This document shows positions 11,340 through 24,000 of a DNA stretch of 64,000 nucleotides, piece by piece. How positions within the stretch are numbered: position 1 is the first letter of the stretch; each line of letters opens with the position of its first letter. The DNA is from Sisyra terminalis. Taxonomy: Eukaryota > Arthropoda > Insecta > Neuroptera > Sisyridae. The notes under the pieces are model-generated. The model worked only from the letters and a program-made list of their open reading frames with translations. It searched no databases and had not been told where the DNA came from. Both the position numbers and the translations under genes were made by a program. The stretch is taken from positions 58,417,080-58,481,079 of the forward strand of contig OY292276.1 of NCBI GenBank assembly GCA_958496175.1, in the 5' to 3' direction.

Positions 11340-13390
11340 CGAAAAAAGGATCAAGGACTATAAAATGTTACAATGTCTTAAGACAAATTTTCCAACTTTA
11401 GCATGGACCAGCTATGGTTAAAATATTTTTGGAAAATTCCAATTCCTTCGATCGAAAAAATTTTTCAATTTTCAATCGATTGAGAAATCTTTATATATGA
11501 GTTAAAGCGATCAATAAATATATCTTCCAATGGCCGAATCGATAAGCGCACGGAAAATGTTATAAACGGAAAGACGATGGATCGATCCCCCAATAAGGTA
11601 AAAGATTTTTATATTTCTACTAACAAATTTCTAATTTCTATATATTCGTTACAGCTTAAATTATCACTTTCGATCGTTAATTATTATCTTAACGTTAGTT
11701 TCAGCCGAATATTTCGATCATCACTTCCAACCTTTCGGGGTTGAGAAGTGATCGATCGATTACTTAGTTTTTTTTTTTGAATTCCGAATATGTGACGTCA
11801 CACATACGTCGCCATCCAATGACGTCACTCAATGACGTCATTCCCGAAAAAACGAGGGGGAGGATATCGAATTTTCGATTTTCGTGAAATAGGGTACCGG
11901 GAATGGCTTAGTTACGTCACGGGAGGCCTACAAAACATTTTCTAAACTCAATTTTTCTCGTTTTTTTTTCGAAAATTTTTTGGCTGGATTTTTGAAAAAT
12001 CCCAAAAACAGGCCTAATTTCGCGTTTTTTTTCACTTTTTTCAACTTTAACGCTGTTTTTATCGAAAACTATCGACCGTAGGTTAACGATAGTAGGCTCA
12101 TTCGATAGCGCTTGAATTACTCTATCGATGGTGTAAATTTGGTCCCGGAAAAGCTTAAGGGGAAAAACTTTATTTTTTTGCTTTTCAGAAATTCAAAATC
12201 GTCGACCAGATGCCCGTGGATTTTATGAAAATTTTTTTTATTGAATTTTAGGATGAAATTTACACCATAGGTGCATAACGTTACGATTGAACAATAATCA
12301 AAACAAAAATTGAACTTTTCGAATCCCATCATCGAAATTTTAGATAAAACAAATTAACAATCGCATAGCACTATGACGTAAGTAAAAGTTTTCATTTTGA
12401 AAAAAATCTATGATGGGATTCGAAAAGTTCAATTTTTGTTTCGATTATAGTTCGATCGTAACGTTATGCACCCATGGTGTAAATTTCATCCTAAAATTCA
12501 ATAAAAAAAATTTTCATAAAATCGACGGGCATCTGGTCGACGATTTTGAATTTCTGAAAAGCAAAAAAATAAAGTTTTTCCCCTTAAGCTTTTCCGGGAC
12601 CAAATTTACACCTTCGATAGAGTAATTCAAGCGCTATCGAATGAGCCTACTATCGTTAACCTACGGTCGATAGTTTTCGATAAAAACAGCGTTAAAGTTG
12701 AAAAAAGTGAAAAAAAACGCGAAATTAGGCCTGTTTTTGGGATTTTTCAGAAATCCGGCCAAAAAATTTTCGAAAAAAAAACGAGAAAAATTGAGTTTAG
12801 AAAATGTTTTGTAGGCCTCCCGTGACGTAACTAAGCCATTCCCGGTACCCTATTTCACGAAAATCGAAAATTCGATATCCTCCCCCTCATTTTTTCGGGA
12901 ATGACGTCATGAAGTGACGTCATTGGATGGCGACGTATGTGTGACGTCACATATTCGGAATTCAAAAAAAAAAACTAAGTAATCGATCGATCACTTCTCA
13001 ACCCCGAAAGGTTGGAAGTGATGATCGAATTATTCGGCTGAAACTAACGTTAAGTGAATTATTAACGATCGAAAGTGACATTTTAAGCTGTAACGAATAT
13101 ATAGAAATTAGAAATTTGTTAGTAGAAATATAAAAATCTTTTACCTTATTGGGGGATCGATCCATCGTCTTTCCGTTTATAACATTTTCCGTGCGCTTAT
13201 CGATTCGGCCATTGGAAGATATATTTATTGATCGCTTAAACTCATATATAAAGATTTATCCATCGATTGAAGCTTGGAAAATTTTTTCGAACGAAGGAAT
13301 TTGAATGTCCCGAAAATATTTTAGCCATAGCTTCTCCATGTTAATCCAGGAATATTTGTCGAAAGACATGGAAACATTTTAACGTCTGTA
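11340..13390. mobile_element. Large palindrome P2 (inverted repeat about 2 kb)
   Basis: The left arm (11340-12330) and right arm (12412-13390) are near-identical inverted copies of the repeat unit, separated by a spacer of about 81 bp (12331-12411). Both arms carry the GGCCGAATCGATAAGCGCACGG tRNA-like cassette (11530-11600 forward, about 13140-13210 reverse) and a TGACGTCA cluster. The short open frames reading MMGFEKFNFCFDY on each strand are mirror images from the arms, not genes. Confidence 0.85.
11530..11600 (+). pseudogene. tRNA-like segment 3, different cassette
   Basis: At the place where unit 1 carries tRNA-like segment 2, this arm carries ATGGCCGAATCGATAAGCGC and a degenerate B box (GATGGATCGATCCCC), followed by GTAAAAG. 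Inverted copies lie near 13140-13210 and 16080-16160. Confidence 0.45.
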
Positions 13391-14269
13391 ATTGTTTTTT
13401 TTTTTTGAAGAAAACAATTTTGTTTCATTGCATTTTTTAAAATAGCAAATATTTTTATTAAATCTAGTAAATTGTTTATGCTATCTTTGCCATCTATGCT
13501 CATTACTAGGAACGCAATTAACATTTAGCATGTACTTCGACCTTATCCAACTGCAGTTCTCTCTGCCACCTATGTGTCGTATATAATACTTTTAGCATAT
13601 ACATTTACCTCAACCTACTTAAGTTCGTTGCGCTATCTATGAAATGTAGTAGTGACAAAGGTGATAGTCAACAAAGTTTCTTACCATATGTAAGTCGAGC
13701 TTATGTTGCCATCTGTAGGATCAAAAGTTAAACTTAAAGCTTCCAACATTTCAGCGCTGTATTAATTGATGCGGATTTAAAGGTAAAGTTAGAAGAAAGA
13801 ATTCAAAACTTTAAAAATGTCGAATAATAGATAAGATAGTTTTCCATAATGTTAAATGAAAGGATACATTTAGAGATGAAAACTAAAACAAACTAATTAA
13901 ACAATACAAATTATAAATACTTAATATGCTTAATATAAAAAGTAATAAAATTAAAACTTAATATTACACTTAATACAATACAATGCATTATGCATGAAAA
14001 TTTATTTTATTTATTTATGAAATAGAAACAACTTTACATTGAGGAAATAACAGTCAAGTTTCAATCAATCAAATGTCTAATCATTCAAATTATAAAAATA
14101 TAATTTTGAATTTTTCTCACAAAATTTTGTTTCCTTGGACTCATTTTTCAAACCAAAACTTTGAATTATGATTTCAGTGAAGAAGAATAGTAATTATCCA
14201 CAATAAGTATAAACATCAATGGCAAAAATTTCAATAACTTAACATACCTACAATTAGACCATAATACAA
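13391..14269. other. Spacer between palindromes with diverged short repeats
   Basis: No coding sequence supported. GCCATCTATG, GCCACCTATG, GCTATCTATG and GCCATCTGTAG recur at about 13490, 13566, 13632 and 13713, each preceded by a loosely similar ACTTCGACCTTATCC-like stretch. This suggests a decayed tandem repeat with a period of roughly 70-80 bp. Confidence 0.4.
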
Positions 14270-16345
14270 ATTTTCAATATCGAAAAAAGTTAAGAAGGAC
14301 CATAAAAAGTGTTCATGTTTTTTAACAAATTTTCCAGGATTAACATGGAGAAGCTATGGTTAAAATATTTTCGGGAAATTCAATTTCCTTCGATCGAAAA
14401 AAATTTTCAAGTTTCAATCGATGGAGAAATCTTTATATATGAGTTTTAACGACGTTTACATATATCTTCTAATGGCCAAGTGGACTGAGATGTGGACTAT
14501 AATGCAGAAGATCATGGATTCGATTCCTGGTTCCGTAAGTTTTTTCTATTTCTATTAATATAAATATAATTCTAATGTATTCCTTTCAGCGTTAATTATC
14601 ACTTTCGATCGTCAATAATTCACTTAACGTTAGTTTCAGTCGAATAATTCGATCATCACTTCAACCTTTCGAGGTTGAAAAGTGATCGATCGATTACGTA
14701 GATTTTTTTTTTTTGATTTCCGCATACGTGACGTCACCTAATGACGTCATCAAATGACGTCATCCGCGAAAAAATGAGGGGGAGGATATCGATTTTTCGA
14801 TTTTTGAGCAATAGGAATTAGGGAATGGCTTAGTTACGTAACGGGAAGCCTAAAAATCATATTCTATAGTGAATTTTTTTGGTTTTTTTTTCGAAAAATT
14901 TTCGGTCGAAATTCTGGGAGAATCTCTAAAATAGGCCAAATATCACGTTTTTTTTCACTTTTTTCAACTTTAACGCCGTTTTTAGCGAAAACTATCGATC
15001 GTAGGTTAACGATGGTAGGTTCATTCGATAGCGCTTGAATTACTCTATCGATGATGTAAATTTGGTCAAGGAAAAGCTTAAGGGGAAAAACTTTATTTTT
15101 CTACTTTTCAGAAATTCAAAAACGTCGACCGGATGCCCGTCGAAATTAAAAAAAATTAAGGGAATATTTTATATCGAATTTTGGGATGAAATTTACACCG
15201 TAGGTGCATAACGTTACGATCGAGCTATAATCAAATCAAAAATTGAACTTTTCGAATCCGATCATCGATTTTTTTCAAAATGAAAATTTTTACTTACGTC
15301 ATAGTGCTATGCAATTGTTAATTTGTTTTATCGAAACATTCGATGATGGGATTCGAAAAGTTCAATTTTTGTTTTGATTATAGCTCTATCGTAACGTTAT
15401 GCACCTACGGTGTAAATTTCATTCCAAAATTCGATATAAAATATTCCCTAAAATTTTTTTAATGTCGACGGGCATCCGGTCGACGTTTTTGAATTTCTTA
15501 AAAGTAGAAAAATAAAGTTTTTCCCCTTAAGCTTTTCCGGGACCAAATTTACACCATCGATAGAGTAATTCAAGCGCTATCGAATGAGCCTACTATCGTT
15601 AACCTACGATCGATAGTTTTCGCTAAGAACGGCGTTAAAGTTGAAAAAAGTGAAAAAAAACGCGAGATTAGGCCTGTTTTTGGGATTTTTCAGAAATCCG
15701 GCCAAAAAAATTTCGAAAAAAAAACGAGAAAAATTGAGTTTAGAAAATGTTTTGTAGGCCTCCCGTGACGTAACTAAGCTATTCATAGTATCCTATGTCA
15801 CTAAAATCGAAAATTCGCTAATTTTTCGATTTTTTTCGGGAATGACGTCATTGGGTGATGTCAGTGGATGGCGACGTATGTGTGACGTCACATATGCGGA
15901 ATTCAAAAAAAAAATCTACGTAATCGATCGATCACTTCTCAACCCCGAAAGGTTGGAAGTGATGATCGAATTATTCGGCTGAAACTAACGTTAAGATAAT
16001 TATTAACTATCGAAAGTGATAATTTAAGCTGTAACGAATATATAGAAATTAGAAATTGGTTAGTCGAAATATAAAAATCTTTTACCTTATTGGGGGATCG
16101 ATCCATCGTCTTTCCGTTTATAACATTTTCCGTGCGCTTATCGATTCGGCCATTGGATGATATATTTATTGATCTCTTAAACTCATATATAAACAATTCT
16201 TCATTGATGGAAACTTGAAAAATTTTTTCGATCGAAGGAATTGGAATTTTCCAAAAATATTTTTACCATACCTGCTCCATGTTAATCCAGGAAAATTTGT
16301 CAAAAGACATTGTAACATTTTACAGTCCTTGATCCTTTTTTCGTA
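14270..16345. mobile_element. Large palindrome P3 (inverted repeat about 2 kb)
   Basis: Second palindrome of the family. The left arm (14270-15270) carries tRNA-like segment 2. The right arm (about 15347-16345, inverted) carries tRNA-like segment 3, so the two arms are not a simple fold-back of one copy. The central spacer of about 80 bp is the P2 spacer in reverse orientation (ACTTACGTCATAGTGCTATG here, CATAGCACTATGACGTAAGT in P2). Confidence 0.8.
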
Positions 16346-16850
16346 AAAAAAAATTTGTACCTATTTGAATAGCATTATCTTACGTCATATATAATACTTT
16401 AATATCGAATTAATTTACTTTAATTTTTAACAATCGAACGATTTTCGTGGAGTTTCCCGGAAAAATTTGAACCATTGCTTCCTTCATGTTACGTTCGGAA
16501 AAGTTGTGGAACCACATTGGAAAACTTTTAGGTCCTTGATCCTTTTATTCATGAAAACAATTTACATTTGCATTGCATTATGAAGCATAATAAGAAAATT
16601 TTTAATTTCGTAAAATTCGTTTATAGTTTTTCGTAAAGTTCAATTTTTTTTCGATTATAGCTCGATCGTAACGTTATGCACCCATGGTGTAAATTTAATC
16701 ATAAAATTCGATAAAAAATTTTTTCATAAATTCGACAGGGATCTGGTCGACGAAATTAAATTTTTGAAAAGTTGAAAAAAAAAAGTTTTTCCCCTTAAGC
16801 TTTTCCAGGATCAAATTTACACCATCGATAGAGTAATTCAAGCAAGATTC
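16346..16850 (-). repeat. Inverted copy of the tail of repeat unit 1
   Basis: Reverse complement of about 10860-11340, including CGTAAAAAAAAATTTGTACC, the GTGGAGTTTCCCGG block and the CCCTTAAGCTTTTCC block. With the P3 right arm it mirrors unit 1 plus the P2 left arm. It breaks off at 16850 in an AAGCAAGATTCAAGCAAGAT stutter. Confidence 0.75.
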
Positions 16851-17340
16851 AAGCAAGATAATTCAAGATAATCATTACAAAAACAATGGACCTACCTTAT
16901 CAATGTAATAATTTAACTTTTCCATGTATTCTGTAAAAAAAGCTCTGAAATATAAAATTCAGGTGGATGGGTGGGGTAAATCGAATTGAAACAATATATT
17001 CAATTAAAATAAATTTATTAATGTTAAATATCAATTCAGTTTATAATATAATACAATAATAGTTTTTCCATTATTACAATAGTTTATATAATTTATGTAA
17101 AGTATCAATTAGTTACAATCTTATAGAACTAACAAATTAATGAAAAGTTATCATATTTTTCTAGAATTTTAATTATTTATCACTTTAATAACTTTATCAC
17201 ATCACGTTCACTGATTTATGGAACCTTAATTTACACCACTAATTGTTGTAATAAATACATTCGTGTACTTCTTCGTAGATACCAATTGTAGAAATTATAT
17301 CCTTGATGAATTTAATGGAAGGTTCTGGAACGATCCGCAT
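16851..17340. other. AT-rich DNA, nothing recognised
   Basis: No repeat or exon supported, apart from the 3' neighbourhood of the ML-like remnant that follows. Confidence 0.4.
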
Positions 17341-17560
17341 TCATTCCTTAAACGTCCATTTGGGAATGATAAATATATCAACACCAATGAGTAATTCTTT
17401 GTTGTCATCGGTCAACTATGTCTGTAGCGAAAAATTCAATTACAACAATATTAAGAGATCATAAAAATATGGGTACTTACTAACCATTTACCTCCCAAAC
17501 AAATGACACTATCTTCCAGCCTACAACAAAGTCCTTGTCCTTAATTTTCTGGCAATTTGG
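17341..17560 (-). pseudogene. ML-domain (NPC2-like) gene remnant, last two exons
   Basis: On the minus strand an open segment (about 17549 to 17492) reads KIKDKDFVVGWKIVSFVWE and ends at a GTAAAT donor. A 74-nt intron follows. The next exon (17415 to 17341) continues in phase: LTDDNKELLIGVDIFIIP, with a stop after WTFKE. The V-W-E-L-T-D-D-N stretch followed by a hydrophobic strand resembles the C-terminal beta strands of ML/NPC2 lipid-binding proteins. The conserved cysteine of that strand is replaced by glycine, and the segment before it is shorter than usual. I therefore read it as a decayed copy. The family call is tentative, and upstream exons were not found. Confidence 0.35.
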
Positions 17561-17639
17561 TTCAGTAAAAAATATTTAAATGACTTAAACAATTTAACGT
17601 ATTAAACTATAATACAAACAATCCTTTTCCAATTCGAAA

Positions 17640-18030
17640 CAAAAAAAATTTTCGTCAAAAAAAAACCGTGGGTTAACAATCGTCGTTTTTTCACGGTAAT
17701 ACTAAAATTTAAATTTTTTTTTTTTATGATGCCAATAGAAAGTATACGTCCATGATGTGCTAATTTTTCTCAAAACAAACCACGTTTAAGGGGTGATATC
17801 GACCATCAAAGTGGAAGAAGAAATTAATTTTGCGTTAAAAAAAATCGTGGGTTAACCATCGTTGGTTTTTCACGATTTTTTAGGATGCCAACCAAAAGTA
17901 TAAGTCCATCTGTACGTGCTGTGCAAATTTTTCCCCAAACGAAACACGTTTAAGGGTTGAAATCGAGCATCAAAGTCGAAGAAGAAATCGTCAACCCCAT
18001 CCAAACTACGAAGGCTTATAACGTGGTGGA
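17640..18030 (+). repeat. Left transition zone of the satellite
   Basis: Two diverged short units (17640-17800 and 17820-17990), each with a GTGGGTTAAC core and CAAACCACGTTTAAGG end, lead into an ancestral-type unit with TCAACCCCATCC at 17991. Divergence falls from left to right towards the homogeneous array. Confidence 0.7.
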
Positions 18031-21000
18031 ATAAGGGATGATTTTCGAACCAAAGGCAGTTTCGGGTTCGTAACGATGTATAGAACGATGATATAACAAT
18101 TTTTTTCGATTTCGAAGCAAAAAGTTTTTTCGCCAAAAAAAACCGTGGGTTAACCATCGTTGATTTTTCTCGAAAATGGTCAAATAAAAAAATTTTTTTT
18201 TAGGATGCCAATCGAAAGTATAAGTCCCACTGTACATGCTGTGCAAATTTTTCCCCAAACAAACCACGTTTAAGGGATGAACAGGCCGTTTGAGGGATGA
18301 ACACTTCCCACTAAGAGGGAGAGACGAATGTGGCTTCTTCAACAATTGCATGTAGCATCGTTATATAAGGGATGATTTTCGAACCAAAGGCAGTTTCGGG
18401 TTCGTAACGATGTATAGAACGATGATATAACAATCTTTTTCGATTTCGAAACAAAAAGATTTTTCGCCAAAAAAAACCGTGGGTTAACCATCGTTGATTT
18501 TTCTCGAAAATGGTCAAATTTGAAAATTTCTTTTTTAGGGTGCCAATCGAAAGTATAAGTCCCACTGTACATGCTGTGCAAATTTTTCCCCAAACAAACC
18601 ACGTTTAAGGGATGAACAGGCCGTTTGAGGGATGAACACTTCCCACTAAGAGGGAGAGACGAATGTGGCTTCTTCAACAATTGCATGTAGCATCGTTATA
18701 TAAGGGATGATTTTCGAACCAAAGGCAGTTTCGGGTTCGTAACGATGTATAGAACGATGATATAACAATCTTTTTCGATTTCGAAACAAAAAGATTTTTC
18801 GCCAAAAAAACCGTGGGTTAACCATCGTTGATTTTTCTCGAAAATGGTCAAATTGGAAAAATTCTTTTTTAGGGTGCCAATCGAAAGTATAAGTCCCACT
18901 GTACATGCTGTGCAAATTTTTCCCCAAACAAACCACGTTTAAGGGATGAACAGGCCGTTTGAGGGATGAACACTTCCCACTAAGAGGGAGAGACGAATGT
19001 GGCTTCTTCAACAATTGCATGTAGCATCGTTATATAAGGGATGATTTTCGAACCAAAGGCAGTTTCGGGTTCGTAACGATGTATAGAACGATGATATAAC
19101 AATCTTTTTCGATTTCGAAACAAAAAGATTTTTCGCCAAAAAAACCGTGGGTTAACCATCGTTGATTTTTCTCGAAAATGGTCAAATTGGAAAATTTCTT
19201 TTTTAGGGTGCCAATCGAAAGTATAAGTCCCACTGTACATGCTGTGCAAATTTTTCCCCAAACAAACCACGTTTAAGGGATGAACAGGCCGTTTGAGGGA
19301 TGAACACTTCCCACTAAGAGGGAGAGACGAATGTGGCTTCTTCAACAATTGCATGTAGCATCGTTATATAAGGGATGATTTTCGAACCAAAGGCAGTTTC
19401 GGGTTTGTAACGATGTATAGAACGATGATATAACAATCTTTTTCGATTTCGAAACAAAAAGATTTTTCGCCAAAAAAAACCGTGGGTTAACCATCGTTGA
19501 TTTTTCTCGAAAATGGTCAAATTGGAAAATTTCTTTTTTAGGGTGCCAATCGAAAGTATAAGTCCCACTGTACATGCTGTGCAAATTTTTCCCCAAACAA
19601 ACCACGTTTAAGGGATGAACAGGCCGTTTGAGGGATGAACACTTCCCACTAAGAGGGAGAGACGAATGTGGCTTCTTCAACAATTGCATGTAGCATCGTT
19701 ATATAAGGGATGATTTTCGAACCAAAGGCAGTTTCGGGTTTGTAACGATGTATAGAACGATGATATAACAATCTTTTTCGATTTCGAAACAAAAAGATTT
19801 TTCGCCAAAAAAAACCGTGGGTTAACCATCGTTGATTTTTCTCGAAAATGGTCAAATTGGAAAATTTCTTTTTTAGGGTGCCAATCGAAAGTATAAGTCC
19901 CACTGTACATGCTGTGCAAATTTTTCCCCAAACAAACCACGTTTAAGGGATGAACAGGCCGTTTGAGGGATGAACACTTCCCACTAAGAGGGAGAGACGA
20001 ATGTGGCTTCTTCAACAATTGCATGTAGCATCGTTATATAAGGGATGATTTTCGAACCAAAGGCAGTTTCGGGTTTGTAACGATGTATAGAACGATGATA
20101 TAACAATCTTTTTCGATTTCGAAACAAAAAGATTTTTCGCCAAAAAAAACCGTGGGTTAACCATCGTTGATTTTTCTCGAAAATGGTCAAATTGGAAAAT
20201 TTCTTTTTTAGGGTGCCAATCGAAAGTATAAGTCCCACTGTACATGCTGTGCAAATTTTTCCCCAAACAAACCACGTTTAAGGGATGAACAGGCCGTTTG
20301 AGGGATGAACACTTCCCACTAAGAGGGAGAGACGAATGTGGCTTCTTCAACAATTGCATGTAGCATCGTTATATAAGGGATGATTTTCGAACCAAAGGCA
20401 GTTTCGGGTTTGTAACGATGTATAGAACGATGATATAACAATCTTTTTCGATTTCGAAACAAAAAGATTTTTCGCCAAAAAAAACCGTGGGTTAACCATC
20501 GTTGATTTTTCTCGAAAATGGTCAAATTGGAAAATTTCTTTTTTAGGGTGCCAATCGAAAGTATAAGTCCCACTGTACATGCTGTGCAAATTTTTCCCCA
20601 AACAAACCACGTTTAAGGGATGAACAGGCCGTTTGAGGGATGAACACTTCCCACTAAGAGGGAGAGACGAATGTGGCTTCTTCAACAATTGCATGTAGCA
20701 TCGTTATATAAGGGATGATTTTCGCACCAAAGGCAGTTTCGGGTTCGTAACGATGTATAGAACGATGATATAACAATCTTTTTCGATTTCGAAACAAAAA
20801 GATTTTTCGCCAAAAAAAACCGTGGGTTAACCATCGTTGATTTTTCTCGAAAATGGTCAAATTGGAAAATTTCTTTTTTAGGGTGCCAATCGAAAGTATA
20901 AGTCCCACTGTACATGCTGTGCAAATTTTTCCCCAAACAAACCACGTTTAAGGGATGAACAGGCCGTTTGAGGGATGAACACTTCCCACTAAGAGGGAGA

Positions 21001-24000
21001 GACGAATGTGGCTTCTTCAACAATTGCATGTAGCATCGTTATATAAGGGATGATTTTCGAACCAAAGGCAGTTTCGGGTTTGTAACGATGTATAGAACGA
21101 TGATATAACAATCTTTTTCGATTTCGAAACAAAAAGATTTTTCGCCAAAAAAAACCGTGGGTTAACCATCGTTGATTTTTCTCGAAAATGGTCAAATTGG
21201 AAAATTTCTTTTTTAGGGTGCCAATCGAAAGTATAAGTCCCACTGTACATGCTGTGCAAATTTTTCCCCAAACAAACCACGTTTAAGGGATGAACAGGCC
21301 GTTTGAGGGATGAACACTTCCCACTAAGAGGGAGAGACGAATGTGGCTTCTTCAACAATTGCATGTAGCATCGTTATATAAGGGATGATTTTCGAACCAA
21401 AGGCAGTTTCGGGTTCGTAACGATGTATAGAACGATGATATAACAATCTTTTTCGATTTCGAAACAAAAAGATTTTTCGCCAAAAAAAACCGTGGGTTAA
21501 CCATCGTTGATTTTTCTCGAAAATGGTCAATTTGGAAAATTTCTTTTTTAGGGTGCCAATCGAAAGTATAAGTCCCACTGTACATGCTGTGCAAATTTTT
21601 CCCCAAACAAACCACGTTTAAGGGATGAACAGGCCGTTTGAGGGATGAACACTTCCCACTAAGAGGGAGAGACGAATGTGGCTTCTTCAACAATTGCATG
21701 TAGCATCGTTATATAAGGGATGATTTTCGAACCAAAGGCAGTTTCGGGTTTGTAACGATGTATAGAACGATGATATAACAATCTTTTTCGATTTCGAAAC
21801 AAAAAGATTTTTCGCCAAAAAAAACCGTGGGTTAACCATCGTTGATTTTTCTCGAAAATGGTCAAATTGGAAAATTTCTTTTTTAGGGTGCCAATCGAAA
21901 GTATAAGTCCCACTGTACATGCTGTGCAAATTTTTCCCCAAACAAACCACGTTTAAGGGATGAACAGGCCGTTTGAGGGATGAACACTTCCCACTAAGAG
22001 GGAGAGACGAATGTGGCTTCTTCAACAATTGCATGTAGCATCGTTATATAAGGGATGATTTTCGCACCAAAGGCAGTTTCGGGTTCGTAACGATGTATAG
22101 AACGATGATATAACAATCTTTTTCGATTTCGAAACAAAAAGATTTTTCGCCAAAAAAAACCGTGGGTTAACCATCGTTGATTTTTCTCGAAAATGGTCAA
22201 ATTGGAAAATTTCTTTTTTAGGGTGCCAATCGAAAGTATAAGTCCCACTGTACATGCTGTGCAAATTTTTCCCCAAACAAACCACGTTTAAGGGATGAAC
22301 AGGCCGTTTGAGGGATGAACACTTCCCACTAAGAGGGAGAGACGAATGTGGCTTCTTCAACAATTGCATGTAGCATCGTTATATAAGGGATGATTTTCGA
22401 ACCAAAGGCAGTTTCGGGTTTGTAACGATGTATAGAACGATGATATAACAATCTTTTTCGATTTCGAAACAAAAAGATTTTTCGCCAAAAAAAACCGTGG
22501 GTTAACCATCGTTGATTTTTCTCGAAAATGGTCAAATTGGAAAATTTCTTTTTTAGGGTGCCAATCGAAAGTATAAGTCCCACTGTACATGCTGTGCAAA
22601 TTTTTCCCCAAACAAACCACGTTTAAGGGATGAACAGGCCGTTTGAGGGATGAACACTTCCCACTAAGAGGGAGAGACGAATGTGGCTTCTTCAACAATT
22701 GCATGTAGCATCGTTATATAAGGGATGATTTTCGAACCAAAGGCAGTTTCGGGTTTGTAACGATGTATAGAACGATGATATAACAATCTTTTTCGATTTC
22801 GAAACAAAAAGATTTTTCGCCAAAAAAAACCGTGGGTTAACCATCGTTGATTTTTCTCGAAAATGGTCAAATTGGAAAATTTCTTTTTTAGGGTGCCAAT
22901 CGAAAGTATAAGTCCCACTGTACATGCTGTGCAAATTTTTCCCCAAACAAACCACGTTTAAGGGATGAACAGGCCGTTTGAGGGATGAACACTTCCCACT
23001 AAGAGGGAGAGACGAATGTGGCTTCTTCAACAATTGCATGTAGCATCGTTATATAAGGGATGATTTTCGAACCAAAGGCAGTTTCGGGTTTGTAACGATG
23101 TATAGAACGATGATATAACAATCTTTTTCGATTTCGAAACAAAAAGATTTTTCGCCAAAAAAAACCGTGGGTTAACCATCGTTGATTTTTCTCGAAAATG
23201 GTCAAATTGGAAAATTTCTTTTTTAGGGTGCCAATCGAAAGTATAAGTCCCACTGTACATGCTGTGCAAATTTTTCCCCAAACAAACCACGTTTAAGGGA
23301 TGAACAGGCCGTTTGAGGGATGAACACTTCCCACTAAGAGGGAGAGACGAATGTGGCTTCTTCAACAATTGCATGTAGCATCGTTATATAAGGGATGATT
23401 TTCGAACCAAAGGCAGTTTCGGGTTTGTAACGATGTATAGAACGATGATATAACAATCTTTTTCGATTTCGAAACAAAAAGATTTTTCGCCAAAAAAAAC
23501 CGTGGGTTAACCATCGTTGATTTTTCTCGAAAATGGTCAAATTGGAAAATTTCTTTTTTAGGGTGCCAATCGAAAGTATAAGTCCCACTGTACATGCTGT
23601 GCAAATTTTTCCCCAAACAAACCACGTTTAAGGGATGAACAGGCCGTTTGAGGGATGAACACTTCCCACTAAGAGGGAGAGACGAATGTGGCTTCTTCAA
23701 CAATTGCATGTAGCATCGTTATATAAGGGATGATTTTCGCACCAAAGGCAGTTTCGGGTTCGTAACGATGTATAGAACGATGATATAACAATCTTTTTCG
23801 ATTTCGAAACAAAAAGATTTTTCGCCAAAAAAAACCGTGGGTTAACCATCGTTGATTTTTCTCGAAAATGGTCAAATTGGAAAATTTCTTTTTTAGGGTG
23901 CCAATCGAAAGTATAAGTCCCACTGTACATGCTGTGCAAATTTTTCCCCAAACAAACCACGTTTAAGGGATGAACAGGCCGTTTGAGGGATGAACACTTC

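Larger units (their letters stand above)
10081..11340 (+). repeat. Repeat unit 1 of the 10-17 kb palindromic family
   Basis: A complete unit of about 1.2 kb. In order it holds an AACATGGAGAAGCAATGG block, a tRNA-like cassette, a TTTCAACCTTTCGAGG block, a TGACGTCA cluster, a GAGGGGGAGGATATCGA block, a GTGTAAATTTGGTC..AAGCTTAAGGGG block and ATGAAATTTACACCAT..GGTGCATAACGTTAC. The same order recurs forward at 11340 and 14270 and inverted at 12412 and 15340. No protein is encoded. Confidence 0.8.

Noticed and set aside
12117..12625. Mirror-image 71-codon open frames (MMGFEKFNFCFDY)
   Set aside because: They come from the two arms of palindrome P2. The sister palindrome P3 does not keep them open, and they resemble no protein.
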